Source: Derxia lacustris (GTDB taxonomy: Bacteria > Pseudomonadota > Gammaproteobacteria > Burkholderiales > Burkholderiaceae_E). From it: a stretch of DNA of 64,000 bases. The translations under genes and the position numbers were made by a program. Below the pieces are notes generated by a model. The model was not told the DNA's origin and did no database searches. It saw only the letters and a list, made by a program, of their open reading frames with translations. Location: NCBI RefSeq assembly GCF_002105195.1, contig NZ_MUHU01000008.1, positions 558,001 through 622,000 of the forward strand, in the 5' to 3' direction. Shown in pieces: positions 50,739 through 60,251 of the stretch; within the stretch, counting starts at the first letter, position 1, and every line of letters starts with the position of its first letter.

Positions 50739-51986
50739 ATGACCCAGGCGTCCCGGGGCCGCAGCGCCCGCCAGCCGGCCGTCGCCTTCGTCATGGTGAC
50801 GGTGCTCATCGACGTGATCGGCTTCGGGCTGATCCTGCCGGTGCTGCCCACCGTCATCGCCGGCTTCACGACCGGCAGCGAGGCGCAGGCCTGGTGGTAC
50901 GGGCTCATCTCGGCCGGCTTCGGGCTGGCGCAATTTCTGTTGTCGCCGCTGCTCGGTGCGCTGTCCGACCGCTTCGGTCGGCGGCCGCTGCTGCTGTTGG
51001 GCGTGGCCGGGCTCGGTGCCGATTTCCTGCTGACCGCGCTGGCGCCGTCGCTGGCGTGGCTGGTGGCGGCGCGGCTGATCGGCGGCGCGCTGTCGGCCAA
51101 TGTGGCAGTGGCTCAGGCCTATATCGCCGACATCACGCCGCCGCAGGACCGGGCGCGCCGCTTCGGCATGCTGGGCGCGGCCTTCGGCATCGGCTTCATC
51201 GTCGGGCCGGTGATCGGCGGGCTGCTCGGCGATGGCGATCCGCGGCTGCCGTTCTTCGTCGCGGCGGGGCTGGCGGGCGTGAACTGGCTCTACGGCCTGC
51301 TCGTGCTGCCCGAATCGCTGCCGCCGGAGCGCCGTCATGCGGTGGACTGGCGTCGCGCCAATCCCTTCCGCGCGCTGCTGGCGCTGGCGCAATTGCGCGG
51401 CGTGGGCCTGCTCATCGCGGCCATCGCGCTGTCGGGGCTGGCGCAGTTCATCCTGCATTCCACCTGGGTGCTGTCGAACCAGTTCCGCTTTGGCTGGGGC
51501 GCGCGCGAGAACGGGCTGTCGCTGTTTGCCGTGGGCATCGTGGCGGTGGTGGTGCAGGGCGGGCTGCTCGGCCGGCTCATCAAGTGGCTCGGCACGCGCC
51601 GGCTGGCGGTGATTTCGCTGGCCTGGGGCACGGTGGCCTATGTGCTCTACGGGCTGGCGACGGCGGGCTGGATGATGGTCGCGCTGATCCTGTTCAACTT
51701 CCTGTCCTTCGCCAGCAACTCGGCCTTCCAGGGGCTGGTGAGCGAGGCGGCCGACGCGCAGACGCAGGGCGCGACGATGGGCGCGCTCAGCTCGCTCAAC
51801 AGCCTGACGATGGTCGCGGCGCCGCTCATCGGTGCCGCGCTGCTGGCGCAGGTGAGTCATCTGCCGGCGCACGACTGGCGCGCCGGCGCCACGTTTTTCC
51901 TGAGCGCGGCGCTGTCGGCGGCATCGCTGCTGCTGGCGCTGCGCCAGTTCAGCCGCATGCCGCGCCTGGCGCCCGCGTCGCCGTAA
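50739..51986 (+). CDS. MFS transporter, TetA-like (DHA1 family)
   Basis: A 415-residue major facilitator with about 12 membrane helices. Helix 1 reads [19 protein letters not shown], and the loop 2-3 motif [17 protein letters not shown] is the classical MFS signature; helix 5 [19 protein letters not shown] is the antiporter motif. The overall look is that of the tetracycline-resistance-type DHA1 exporters, but such housekeeping members export other substrates and resistance should not be assumed. It lies between guaB (21 bases) and guaA (75 bases), so it may be cotranscribed with them. Confidence 0.9.
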   Translation: MTQASRGRSARQPAVAFVMVTVLIDVIGFGLILPVLPTVIAGFTTGSEAQAWWYGLISAGFGLAQFLLSPLLGALSDRFGRRPLLLLGVAGLGADFLLTALAPSLAWLVAARLIGGALSANVAVAQAYIADITPPQDRARRFGMLGAAFGIGFIVGPVIGGLLGDGDPRLPFFVAAGLAGVNWLYGLLVLPESLPPERRHAVDWRRANPFRALLALAQLRGVGLLIAAIALSGLAQFILHSTWVLSNQFRFGWGARENGLSLFAVGIVAVVVQGGLLGRLIKWLGTRRLAVISLAWGTVAYVLYGLATAGWMMVALILFNFLSFASNSAFQGLVSEAADAQTQGATMGALSSLNSLTMVAAPLIGAALLAQVSHLPAHDWRAGATFFLSAALSAASLLLALRQFSRMPRLAPASP

Positions 51987-52061
51987 ACCTCGCCCGATGC
52001 CGCAACGATTTCCGCCGTCAGCCTCCGGGCTGCGGACTTCATCTTTTCCGATCGCCACACC

Positions 52062-53663
52062 ATGACGACCCAGCACGACAAGATCCTCATCCTCGACTTC
52101 GGCTCGCAGGTCACGCAGCTGATCGCGCGCCGCGTGCGCGAGGCCAATGTGTATTGCGAGATCCATCCCTGCGACGTGGACGAAGCCTTCATCCGCGCCT
52201 ATGCGCCCAAGGGCGTGATCCTCGGCGGCAGCCACATGTCGGCCTATGAAGAATCGACCGACAAGGCGCCGCCGGTGGTCTTCGAGCTGGGCGTGCCGGT
52301 GCTCGGCATCTGCTACGGCATGCAGACGATGGCGCAGCAACTCGGCGGCAAGGTCGAGGGCGCCGTCGAAGGCAAGCAGGCGCACCGCGAGTTCGGCTAT
52401 GCCGAGGTCCGCGCGCGCGGCCACACGAAGCTGTTCGACGGCATCCAGGATTTCGTCACCGACGAGGGCCACGGCATGCTCAAGGTGTGGATGAGCCACG
52501 GCGACAAGGTGACGGAGCTTCCGCCCGGCTTCGTCGTCGCCGCCAGCACGCCGAGCTGCCCGATCGCCGGCATGGCCGACGAGGCGCGCGGCTTCTACGG
52601 CGTGCAGTTCCATCCCGAAGTCACGCATACGCTGCAAGGCCAGGCCATCCTCACGCGCTTCGTGCGCGACATCTGCGGCTGCGGTGCCGACTGGGTGATG
52701 GGCAACTACGTGGAAGAAGCGGTGCAGCGCATCCGCGAACAGGTCGGCGACGAGGAAGTCATCCTCGGCCTGTCGGGCGGCGTGGATTCGAGCGTGGCCG
52801 CCGCGCTGATCCACAAGGCCATCGGCGACCAGCTCATCTGCGTGTTCGTCGACAACGGCCTGCTGCGCCTGGACGAAGGCGCGCAGGTGGTCGACACCTT
52901 CCAGACCCACATGGGCATGAAGCTCATCCATGTGGACGCGACCGAGCGCTTCATGACCGCGCTGGCCGGCGTGAGCGACCCCGAGGCCAAGCGCAAGATC
53001 ATCGGCCGCGAGTTCGTGCATGTGTTCCAGGAGCAGGCCGAATCGCTCAAGCAGGCGAAGTGGCTGGCGCAAGGGACGATCTACCCCGACGTGATCGAGA
53101 GCGCTGGCGCCAAGACCGGCAAGGCCACCACGATCAAGAGCCATCACAACGTCGGCGGCCTGCCCGACACGCTGCATCTCAAGCTGCTGGAGCCGTTGCG
53201 CGAACTGTTCAAGGACGAGGTCCGCGCGCTGGGTCTGGCGCTCGGGCTGCCGCGCGACATGATCTTCCGCCACCCCTTCCCGGGCCCGGGTCTGGGCGTG
53301 CGCATCCTCGGCGAGGTGAAGCATGAATTCGCCGAGCTGCTGCGCCGCGCCGACGCGATCTTCATCGAGGAACTGCGCGGCACCTTCCACGAAGGCAAGA
53401 GCTGGTACGAGCTGACCAGTCAGGCCTTCACGGTGTTCCTGCCGGTGAAGAGCGTGGGCGTGATGGGCGACGGCCGCACCTATGAATGGGTGGTGAGCCT
53501 GCGCGCGGTGCAGACCAGCGACTTCATGACCGCGCACTGGGCGCATCTGCCTTACGAGCTGCTGGGTCGCGTGAGCAACCGCATCATCAACGAGGTACGC
53601 GGCATCAATCGCGTGGTCTACGACATCAGCGGCAAGCCGCCTGCCACGATCGAGTGGGAGTGA
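52062..53663 (+). CDS. guaA: GMP synthase (glutamine-hydrolysing)
   Basis: GuaA aminates XMP to GMP. The 533-residue product has an N-terminal class I glutamine amidotransferase (catalytic Cys near 83 in LGICYGMQ, His and Glu in FHPEVTHT), the ATP pyrophosphatase domain with P-loop [13 protein letters not shown] near 236 and the C-terminal dimerisation domain ending PPATIEWE, the usual C-terminus. An intrinsic terminator follows about 70 bases later. Confidence 0.97.
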   Translation: MTTQHDKILILDFGSQVTQLIARRVREANVYCEIHPCDVDEAFIRAYAPKGVILGGSHMSAYEESTDKAPPVVFELGVPVLGICYGMQTMAQQLGGKVEGAVEGKQAHREFGYAEVRARGHTKLFDGIQDFVTDEGHGMLKVWMSHGDKVTELPPGFVVAASTPSCPIAGMADEARGFYGVQFHPEVTHTLQGQAILTRFVRDICGCGADWVMGNYVEEAVQRIREQVGDEEVILGLSGGVDSSVAAALIHKAIGDQLICVFVDNGLLRLDEGAQVVDTFQTHMGMKLIHVDATERFMTALAGVSDPEAKRKIIGREFVHVFQEQAESLKQAKWLAQGTIYPDVIESAGAKTGKATTIKSHHNVGGLPDTLHLKLLEPLRELFKDEVRALGLALGLPRDMIFRHPFPGPGLGVRILGEVKHEFAELLRRADAIFIEELRGTFHEGKSWYELTSQAFTVFLPVKSVGVMGDGRTYEWVVSLRAVQTSDFMTAHWAHLPYELLGRVSNRIINEVRGINRVVYDISGKPPATIEWE

Positions 53664-53730
53664 TGGGCAGCGGTTGTCGCATCGCTGCGCCAACCGCCCG
53701 GGCGTCACGCCAAGCGTGACCGACCACATC

Positions 53731-53788
53731 GACAGCGCCTGACGGCAACGCGCTAATCGCGCACGCCGTCACGGCGCTGTCGTTTTTT
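53731..53788 (+). terminator. Intrinsic terminator after guaA
   Basis: GACAGCGCCTGACGGC (53731-53746) pairs with GCCGTCA-C-GGCGCTGTC (53765-53781) with one bulged base, and the stem is followed by TTTTTT (53783-53788). The 18-nt loop can itself fold through GCGC/GCGC. A separate small inverted repeat, GTCACGC-CAA-GCGTGAC, lies just before it at 53704-53720. Confidence 0.85.
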
Positions 53789-53816
53789 GCATCCAACGCC
53801 CGCAACCCACTCCGCC

Positions 53817-54203
53817 ATGGCCACCGACGACCTCCAGCAGCTTGCCGCCCGACTTCGCGCCGACGCCCTCAACCGCGTGTTCGGCGCGATCCGCTTCTGG
53901 CGCTTTGCCGTGGTGCGGCCGCACGACCAGGCCTTCGAGCTGCTGTCGGTCGCGGTCGACGGCGACCGGCTCGATCTGGAGCTGCGGCATGCCAGCGGCG
54001 CCGGCAGCAGCAGCCTGCTGTCGGTCTGGGCGCCGGCCGGCCTGAGCATCGGCCCGGCCGGCGTGGCGATCGCTGCCGCCGAGCGCCTGCGCTTCGACGA
54101 CAACGAAGCCTGGCTCGGCGGTGCCGACTACCGCATCCGCACGCCGCGCGGCGAAGGTGGCTTTGCGGTGGCGGGCGCGGATGCGCTGACGCTGGAGACG
54201 TGA
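53817..54203 (+). CDS. Hypothetical protein
   Basis: A 128-residue soluble protein that I do not recognise. It has an N-terminal helix (DDLQQLAARLRADALNRVFG), then alternating beta-like stretches (FAVVRPHDQAFELLSVAVDG, RLDLELRHA) and a Ser/Gly turn (SGAGSSSLLS). There is no signal peptide, membrane helix or cysteine pattern. The ATG at 53817 is chosen because the in-frame TTG at 53787 lies in the guaA terminator. It is followed by a secreted orphan protein 54 bases later. Coding status rests on codon use typical of the genome. Confidence 0.6.
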   Translation: MATDDLQQLAARLRADALNRVFGAIRFWRFAVVRPHDQAFELLSVAVDGDRLDLELRHASGAGSSSLLSVWAPAGLSIGPAGVAIAAAERLRFDDNEAWLGGADYRIRTPRGEGGFAVAGADALTLET

Positions 54204-54257
54204 CGGCAGGCCCGGTTCGCATGACGAACCGGATTATCCCTGCCAATTGCCCCCGTC

Positions 54258-54869
54258 ATGAACCGAGTCCTTCGTTCTGCCTTTGCTGTTTCTGCCCTGC
54301 TCGCACTGAGCGCCCCCGTTCACGCCGAACTGCCGTTTCCGGCCCAGCTGGCCGGCAAGGCCGTCGCCCTCAGCGCCGCCGATCCCGATTACGCCCGCGC
54401 CGTGGTGAGCGCTGCCGTCAAGCCGGACGGCCAGGGCGGCGTGACTGAAGCGCTGGTGGTGCGCATCACCGAGGACATCCCGGTCTATCGCATGTGGAAC
54501 GGCCCGGCCAAGAAGGACGCGCGCGGCAACACCAACCGCCTGGGCGGCTGGTGGTCGTATGACGCGCCCTCGGGCGCGGTGACCGGCTACCGCAGCAACT
54601 ACGAGATCTGCCAGGCCTGGAACGACCTGACCTGGGTCGCGCGCTGCACGCTAAAGGCCGGCGCGGTCGTGGCCGTCGGCCCAGGCCAGTCGGTCGCGCC
54701 CGAGACCTGCGGCGACCCGACCGGCAAGGAGAGCTATGCCGTCAACACGCGCGACTGGCAGCTGTATGTCGACAAGCCCTGGCTGCGCTCGGCCGAGCTG
54801 TCCTGCCCGGCCGAGACCGCCGACTACGAGGCCGACCCGGCCAACATCGCTCAGGCCAAGACCCGCTGA
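54258..54869 (+). CDS. Secreted hypothetical protein with four cysteines
   Basis: A 203-residue protein with a signal peptide (VLRSAFAVSALLALSAPVHA, then ELPFP). The mature part carries four Cys (in YEICQAW, VARCTL, PETCGD and ELSCPA), enough for two disulfide bonds, and several Trp and Tyr residues (VYRMWNGPAKK, NRLGGWWSYDAP). It is probably periplasmic or secreted. I know of no named family. A perfect hairpin follows the stop codon. Confidence 0.75.
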   Translation: MNRVLRSAFAVSALLALSAPVHAELPFPAQLAGKAVALSAADPDYARAVVSAAVKPDGQGGVTEALVVRITEDIPVYRMWNGPAKKDARGNTNRLGGWWSYDAPSGAVTGYRSNYEICQAWNDLTWVARCTLKAGAVVAVGPGQSVAPETCGDPTGKESYAVNTRDWQLYVDKPWLRSAELSCPAETADYEADPANIAQAKTR

Positions 54870-54880
54870 AGCGAACCGGC

Positions 54881-54906
54881 CCGCCTCGGCCGAAGGGACG
54901 AGGCGG
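54881..54906 (+). terminator. Hairpin downstream of the secreted protein gene
   Basis: CCGCCTCG (54881-54888) pairs perfectly with CGAGGCGG (54899-54906) around a 10-nt loop, 12 bases after the stop codon. No T-run follows, so it is at best a U-tract-less terminator. Confidence 0.35.
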
Positions 54907-55012
54907 ACCTGACCCTTGTGCGGTGGGCGCGGGCGGGTAGGGGCGGCAGCATCGGAGCTCCGTCCCGCGCCATCGGCACCGGACGGCACTCCTCCCACCG
55001 ACAGGTCTGCCG

Positions 55013-56587
55013 ATGCCGCCCTCCGCCACCAGCAGCTTCGCGCCGCTGCGCCAGCCGATCTTCGCGGTGCTGTGGATCGCCACCGTGCTGGGCAACATCG
55101 GCAGCTTCATGCGCGATGTGGCCAGCGCTTGGCTCGTCACCGATCTGTCGGCCAATCCGACGGCGGTGGCGCTGATCCAGACCGCCGCCACGCTGCCGAT
55201 CTTCCTGCTCGCCATCCCGGCCGGCGTGCTGTCCGACATCCTCGACCGGCGCCGCTTTCTCATCTGCGTGCAGCTCGGGCTGGCGGCGGTCAGCGGCACG
55301 CTGCTGCTGCTGTCGCATTCCGGCGCGCTGACGGTCGAGCTGCTGATCGCGCTCACCTTTGCCGGCGGCATTGGCGCCGCGCTCACCGGGCCGACCTGGC
55401 AATCGGTCGTGCCCGAGCTGGTGCCGCGCGCCGACCTCAAGAGCGCGGTCGCGCTCAATTCGCTCGGCATCAACATCGCGCGCTCGATCGGCCCGGCCGT
55501 CGGCGGGCTGATGCTGGCCAGCTTCGGCGCCGCCGTCACCTACGGCGTCGACGTGCTGAGCTATGCCTTCGTCATCGGCGCGCTGGTCTGGTGGCGCCGG
55601 CCGGCCAGCGCCGCCAGCGGTCTGTCGGAGAACTTCTTCGGCGCCTTTCGCGCCGGCCTGCGCTATGCCCGCGCCAGCCGCGCGCTGCATGTGGTGCTGC
55701 TGCGCGCGGCGGTGTTCTTCGTGTTTGCCAGCGCGGTGTGGGCGCTGCTGCCGCTGGTGGCGCGCCAGATGCTCGGCGGCACGGCCGGCTTCTACGGCGT
55801 GCTGCTGGGCGCGGTCGGGGCGGGCGCCATCGTCGGCGCGCTGCTGCTGCCGCGACTGCGCCAGCGTCTCGATGCCGACGGCCTGGTGCTGCTGGCCGCG
55901 CTGCTGTCCGCCGCCGTGATGGCCGGGCTGATGCTGGCGCCGCCGCGCTGGCTGGCGCTGCCGCTGCTGCTGCTGCTCGGGCTGGGCTGGATCGTGGCGC
56001 TCACCACGTTCAACGGCGTGGCCCAGGCCATCCTGCCCAACTGGGTGCGCGGGCGCGGGCTGGCGGTCTATCTCACGGTGTTCAACGGCGCGATGGCGGC
56101 CGGCAGTCTGGGCTGGGGCCTGGTGGCGCGCGCCATCGGCGTGCCGGGCGCGCTGGCCGTCGGCGCGGCCGGGCTGGTGGCGGTCGGCCTGCTGTTCCAT
56201 CGGCTGCGGCTGCCCGCCGGCGAGGCCGATCTGCAACCGTCCAACCACTGGCCCGAGCCGCTGCTGGCGGCGCCGGTCGCGCATGACCGGGGCCCGGTGC
56301 TGATCCAGATCGAGTACAGCATCCACGTCGAGGACCGCGCCGCCTTCCTGCTTGCGCTCAAGCGGTTGGAGCAGGAGCGCCGGCGCGACGGCGCCTATGC
56401 CTGGGGCATCGCCGAGCATTCGGCCGAGCCCGAACGGCTGATGGAATGGTTCCTGGTCGAATCCTGGGCCGAGCATCTGCGCCAGCATCACCGGGTATCG
56501 AACGCCGACGCCGATCTGCAGGGCGAGGTGCTCGCGTTCCACCGCGGGCCCGAGCGGCCGGCGGTGCATCACTTTCTGGCGCTGTAG
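55013..56587 (+). CDS. MFS transporter with C-terminal soluble domain (MFS_3 / enterobactin-exporter-like family)
   Basis: A 524-residue major facilitator of the MFS_3 type. Helix 1 region reads FAVLWIATVLGNIGSFMRDVASAWLVTDLS, typical of this branch, and GLMLASFGAAVTYGVDVLSYAFVIG is a later helix pair. After about 405 residues of membrane domain there is a soluble C-terminal domain of about 110 residues (VLIQIEYSIHVEDRAAFLLA, ending HHFLAL), which looks like an antibiotic-biosynthesis-monooxygenase/dabb-like fold and is a known extension of this family. Substrate unknown. It stands alone between an orphan gene and tadA. Confidence 0.88.
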   Translation: MPPSATSSFAPLRQPIFAVLWIATVLGNIGSFMRDVASAWLVTDLSANPTAVALIQTAATLPIFLLAIPAGVLSDILDRRRFLICVQLGLAAVSGTLLLLSHSGALTVELLIALTFAGGIGAALTGPTWQSVVPELVPRADLKSAVALNSLGINIARSIGPAVGGLMLASFGAAVTYGVDVLSYAFVIGALVWWRRPASAASGLSENFFGAFRAGLRYARASRALHVVLLRAAVFFVFASAVWALLPLVARQMLGGTAGFYGVLLGAVGAGAIVGALLLPRLRQRLDADGLVLLAALLSAAVMAGLMLAPPRWLALPLLLLLGLGWIVALTTFNGVAQAILPNWVRGRGLAVYLTVFNGAMAAGSLGWGLVARAIGVPGALAVGAAGLVAVGLLFHRLRLPAGEADLQPSNHWPEPLLAAPVAHDRGPVLIQIEYSIHVEDRAAFLLALKRLEQERRRDGAYAWGIAEHSAEPERLMEWFLVESWAEHLRQHHRVSNADADLQGEVLAFHRGPERPAVHHFLAL

Positions 56588-56620
56588 CGGCACATCGGAG
56601 CGTCGCCGCGATGCCGATAA

Positions 56621-57297
<677 letters not shown>

Positions 57298-57298
<1 letters not shown>

Positions 57299-58248
57299 TG
57301 CGCGTCGCCGAATTCATCGCTCCGTCGGGCCAGGTGCTCGACTTTCCCGCGCTCGACCGCGCGGCCGACTACTTCCGTGCGCGCGGCTTTGCGCTGCGCG
57401 AGGCGGCCCAGCTGCGCGCCTGCGTCGAGCGGTTTGCCGGCAGCGATGCCGAGCGCGCCGCCGCCTTCGAGGCCGCGATCCTCGCGCCCGACGCCGAGCT
57501 GGTGCTGACGGCGCGCGGCGGCTACGGCCTGTCGCGGCTCATGAACCGCATCGACTGGCCGCGACTGGCTGGCGCGATCCGCGAGCGCGGCGTGCTGCTC
57601 ACCGGTCAGTCCGACGTGACCGCCGCCCATCTGGCGCTGCTGGCCCAGGGCGCGATCACGCTGGCCAGCCCGATGGCCTGCTTCGACTTCGGCGCGGTCG
57701 AGCGCTCGGCCTTCACCGAGCGCCATTTCTGGGGCCTGCTCGGCAGCGCCGACTACCGCGTGCAGCTGGCGCGCCCGGCCTCGCTGCCGGCCGAGCCAAC
57801 GGTTGCGGTCGAAGGCCCGCTCTGGGGCGGCAACCTGTCGCTCGTCGCGAGCCTGGTCGGCACGCCCTGGCTGCCGGCGATCGAGGGCGGCATCCTGTTC
57901 CTCGAAGACGTGGCCGAGCATCCCTATCGCGTCGAACGCATGCTGAGCCAGCTGCTGCATGCCGGCCTGCTGGCGCGCCAGCGCGCGGTGCTGCTCGGCG
58001 ACTTCACCGACTACCGGCTGTTCCCCAACGACAACGGCTACGACCTGCCGAGCGTGGTCGGCTGGCTGCGCTCGGTCTGCCCGGTGCCGGTCGTCACCGG
58101 GCTGCCGTTCGGCCATGGCCGCGACAAGCTCACGCTGCCGGTCGGCGCCCACTGCGCGCTCGCCGCCGATGCCGACCGGCTCGAGCTGGCTTTCAGCGGT
58201 CATCCGCTGCTGCGCGCAGCCACGTCCGCGTCTGCCGGCCCGGCCTGA
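57298..58248 (+). CDS. ldcA: Murein tetrapeptide LD-carboxypeptidase
   Basis: LdcA (peptidase family S66) trims the terminal D-Ala from tetrapeptides during peptidoglycan recycling. The 316-residue product has the nucleophile Ser near 103 in [13 protein letters not shown], the Glu of [19 protein letters not shown] and the catalytic His of [16 protein letters not shown], completing the Ser-His-Glu triad. [12 protein letters not shown] is the S66 family signature. The start at 57298 overlaps the tadA stop, so the two are coupled; the frame continues upstream only as a shadow of tadA. Confidence 0.93.
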
Positions 58249-58375
58249 ACTGGCCGGCTATCGCCCCGCAAATCGACAAATTCGGCGTCGAAGCCGCCTC
58301 CTAGACTCCAGCGCATCACGAATCGACTGCACCGGACCGCCTTCAGCACGGCCCGGTGTGCGCAGGAGGAAAGCA

Positions 58376-59515
58376 ATGACGCAGAGCGTCGGAGTCGGCA
58401 TGGCGGCAGCACCGGTCCTGCCCGTGGGTGGGGCCGGCGGACCGGGCCGCTGGCGCGCCGGCGGCATCGTGGCCGGCGCCGGCCTTGCCGCCATCGCGGC
58501 GGCCCAGGGCGGCAGCGCCATGACGGCGCTGGCCGCGGTGGCGGTCGCCGGCGTGGCCTGGCTCGCCTTCCGCAAGCCGGCGGTCGATCCGGCCGAGAAC
58601 GCCGCCCACGACCGCGATGCCGGTTGGCATGAGGTGCTCGACCGGCTGCTGCCGGTCTGGGCGCGCCATGTGACCACCGTGCGCAGCCAGTCCGACGAAG
58701 CGGTCGGCAACATGATGGGCGCCTTCTCCGGCCTGCTGTCCCAGCTCGATCACCAGCAGTTCCACAACTCGGCCGTGGCCGAGGGCGACGACGACAATCT
58801 GCGCAGCATCGAGCACAACCTGAACACGCTGACCGATCCGCTCAAGCAGGCCATGCGCGACAAGGACGCGATGCTGCGCGAGGTGCTCAACTTCGGCGAC
58901 TGGGTCAAGGACCTGCACCGCATGGCCGAGGAAGTCGGTGCGGTCGCGCGCCAGACCAATCTGCTCGCGCTCAATGCCGCCATCGAGGCGGCGCGCGCCG
59001 GCCCCGAAGGACGCGGCTTTGCCGTGGTTGCGGCCGAGGTGCGGCAGCTGTCGCGGCTGTCGGGCGAGACCGGCGAACGCATCGCCAAGCGCATCGGCGA
59101 CATGGACCAGCTGGCGCGCTCGCTGGTCGCGCGGGTCGGCGAGAACGCCCGCGTCGAGGAAGCCATGATGGCCAGCATCCAGGAGCGCATCCAGGCCATC
59201 GCCGCCACCGTGCAGCAGCGCGGCGCGGTGATCGACGACATCTCGGCGCAGATGAAGCAGAGCGCCGAGCGCGCCCATGTCGAGATGGAAAACCTGCTGG
59301 TGCACTTCCAGTTCCAGGACCGCGTGAGCCAGATGCTGGCCAATGTCGGCGACGACATCGACCGGCTGGCCACGGCCGTGCATGCCGGCGAGCCGCGTCC
59401 CGACGTGAACCAGTGGCTGGCCCGCCTCGAAGGCGGCTACACGACCATCGAGCAGCGCGCCAACCACAGCGGCAACACCGCCGCTGCCGACGGCGGCGGC
59501 GTCGACTTCTTCTGA
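58376..59515 (+). CDS. Methyl-accepting chemotaxis-type protein without a periplasmic sensor
   Basis: A 379-residue chemoreceptor-like signal transducer. Two hydrophobic segments (about 28-48 and 49-66) form a hairpin with almost no periplasmic loop, so it cannot have a normal external sensor. The signalling tip is intact ([19 protein letters not shown] near 191, then [15 protein letters not shown]). The C-terminus ends in the short VDFF tail. It starts the operon that continues with cheY, a STAS gene, cheA and a second receptor. CAGGAGGA precedes the ATG; the frame is open farther upstream without receptor similarity. Confidence 0.9.
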   Translation: MTQSVGVGMAAAPVLPVGGAGGPGRWRAGGIVAGAGLAAIAAAQGGSAMTALAAVAVAGVAWLAFRKPAVDPAENAAHDRDAGWHEVLDRLLPVWARHVTTVRSQSDEAVGNMMGAFSGLLSQLDHQQFHNSAVAEGDDDNLRSIEHNLNTLTDPLKQAMRDKDAMLREVLNFGDWVKDLHRMAEEVGAVARQTNLLALNAAIEAARAGPEGRGFAVVAAEVRQLSRLSGETGERIAKRIGDMDQLARSLVARVGENARVEEAMMASIQERIQAIAATVQQRGAVIDDISAQMKQSAERAHVEMENLLVHFQFQDRVSQMLANVGDDIDRLATAVHAGEPRPDVNQWLARLEGGYTTIEQRANHSGNTAAADGGGVDFF

Positions 59516-59536
59516 GACTCCAGGCAGGCGCATCCC

Positions 59537-59902
59537 ATGGCGAAGAACATCCTCATCATCGACGACTCGACATCCTTCCGGCAGGTGGTGCGCATCGCGC
59601 TGACCGGCGCCGGCTATGCAGTGACCGAGGCCGGCGACGGCATGGAAGCGATCCAGCGCCTCGGCACCCAGCGCTTCAACCTCATCGTCTGCGACGTGAA
59701 CATGCCGCGCATGGACGGCATCACCTTCGTCAAGCACGTCAAGACCCAGCCGTCGCACAAGTTCACGCCGATCATCATGCTCACCACCGAAAGCCAGGAG
59801 GCCAAGAAGGCCGAGGGCAAGGCCGCCGGTGCGCGCGCATGGATGACCAAGCCGTTCCAGCCGAGCCAGCTGCTCGACGCCGTCAACCGCCTTTGCGCCT
59901 GA
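59537..59902 (+). CDS. cheY: CheY-like single-domain response regulator
   Basis: A 121-residue stand-alone receiver. It has the acidic pocket in LIIDDS (Asp 9 and 10), the phospho-acceptor Asp in IVCDVNMPRMDG near residue 55, Thr in IIMLTTES and Lys in WMTKPFQ, so it is phosphorylatable. Members next to cheA and a STAS gene may signal to outputs other than the flagellar motor. The symbol is by family and context only. Confidence 0.92.
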   Translation: MAKNILIIDDSTSFRQVVRIALTGAGYAVTEAGDGMEAIQRLGTQRFNLIVCDVNMPRMDGITFVKHVKTQPSHKFTPIIMLTTESQEAKKAEGKAAGARAWMTKPFQPSQLLDAVNRLCA

Positions 59903-59915
59903 AAGAGCCACCGTC

Positions 59916-60251
59916 ATGGAAGAACTTGCCCACGCCGAAATCGCCCGCGGCATCGGCGCGCTGCTGGCCGACATGCCGACCGTCATCGACGGCGAGCTGA
60001 CCATTTATCGCGCGGCCGAACTGCGCCATTACCTCGCCAGCCGTCTCGAGGCCGGCGATGGGCATTTCGACCTGTCGGGTGTGAGCGAGATCGACGGCGC
60101 CGGCGTGCAGCTGCTGCTGGCGCTCGACGCTTCGCTCACGGCGGCCGGGCGCCAGCTCCAGCTCAGCGGCGTGCCGCAATGCGTGGCCGACGCGCTGGCC
60201 GCCTGCGGCCTCGACACCGGCCTGCGCGCCGTGCCGGAGTACTGGGCGTGA
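59916..60251 (+). CDS. STAS-domain protein of the chemosensory operon
   Basis: A 111-residue STAS-domain (anti-sigma-factor-antagonist-like) protein. The fold is visible as IDGELTIYRAAELRHYLA, FDLSGVSEIDGAGVQLLLALD and the C-terminal helix. In SpoIIAA-like regulators the loop reads D-S-S-G with a phosphorylated Ser; here it is D-G-A-G, so the phosphosite is missing. It may therefore act as a fixed binding partner rather than a phospho-switch. Its stop overlaps the cheA start (GTGA), showing tight coupling to the kinase. Confidence 0.85.
   Translation: MEELAHAEIARGIGALLADMPTVIDGELTIYRAAELRHYLASRLEAGDGHFDLSGVSEIDGAGVQLLLALDASLTAAGRQLQLSGVPQCVADALAACGLDTGLRAVPEYWA

Noticed and set aside
50739..51986. 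Tetracycline resistance gene
   Set aside because: The protein is TetA-like in overall form, but it sits in a core guaB-guaA setting with no mobile element, so resistance cannot be claimed.
58249..58375. Possible sigma-28 or sigma-54 promoter before the chemosensory operon
   Set aside because: I found no match to the GCCGATAA or TGGCAC-TTGC patterns; only a weak TAGACT hexamer at 58302-58307.
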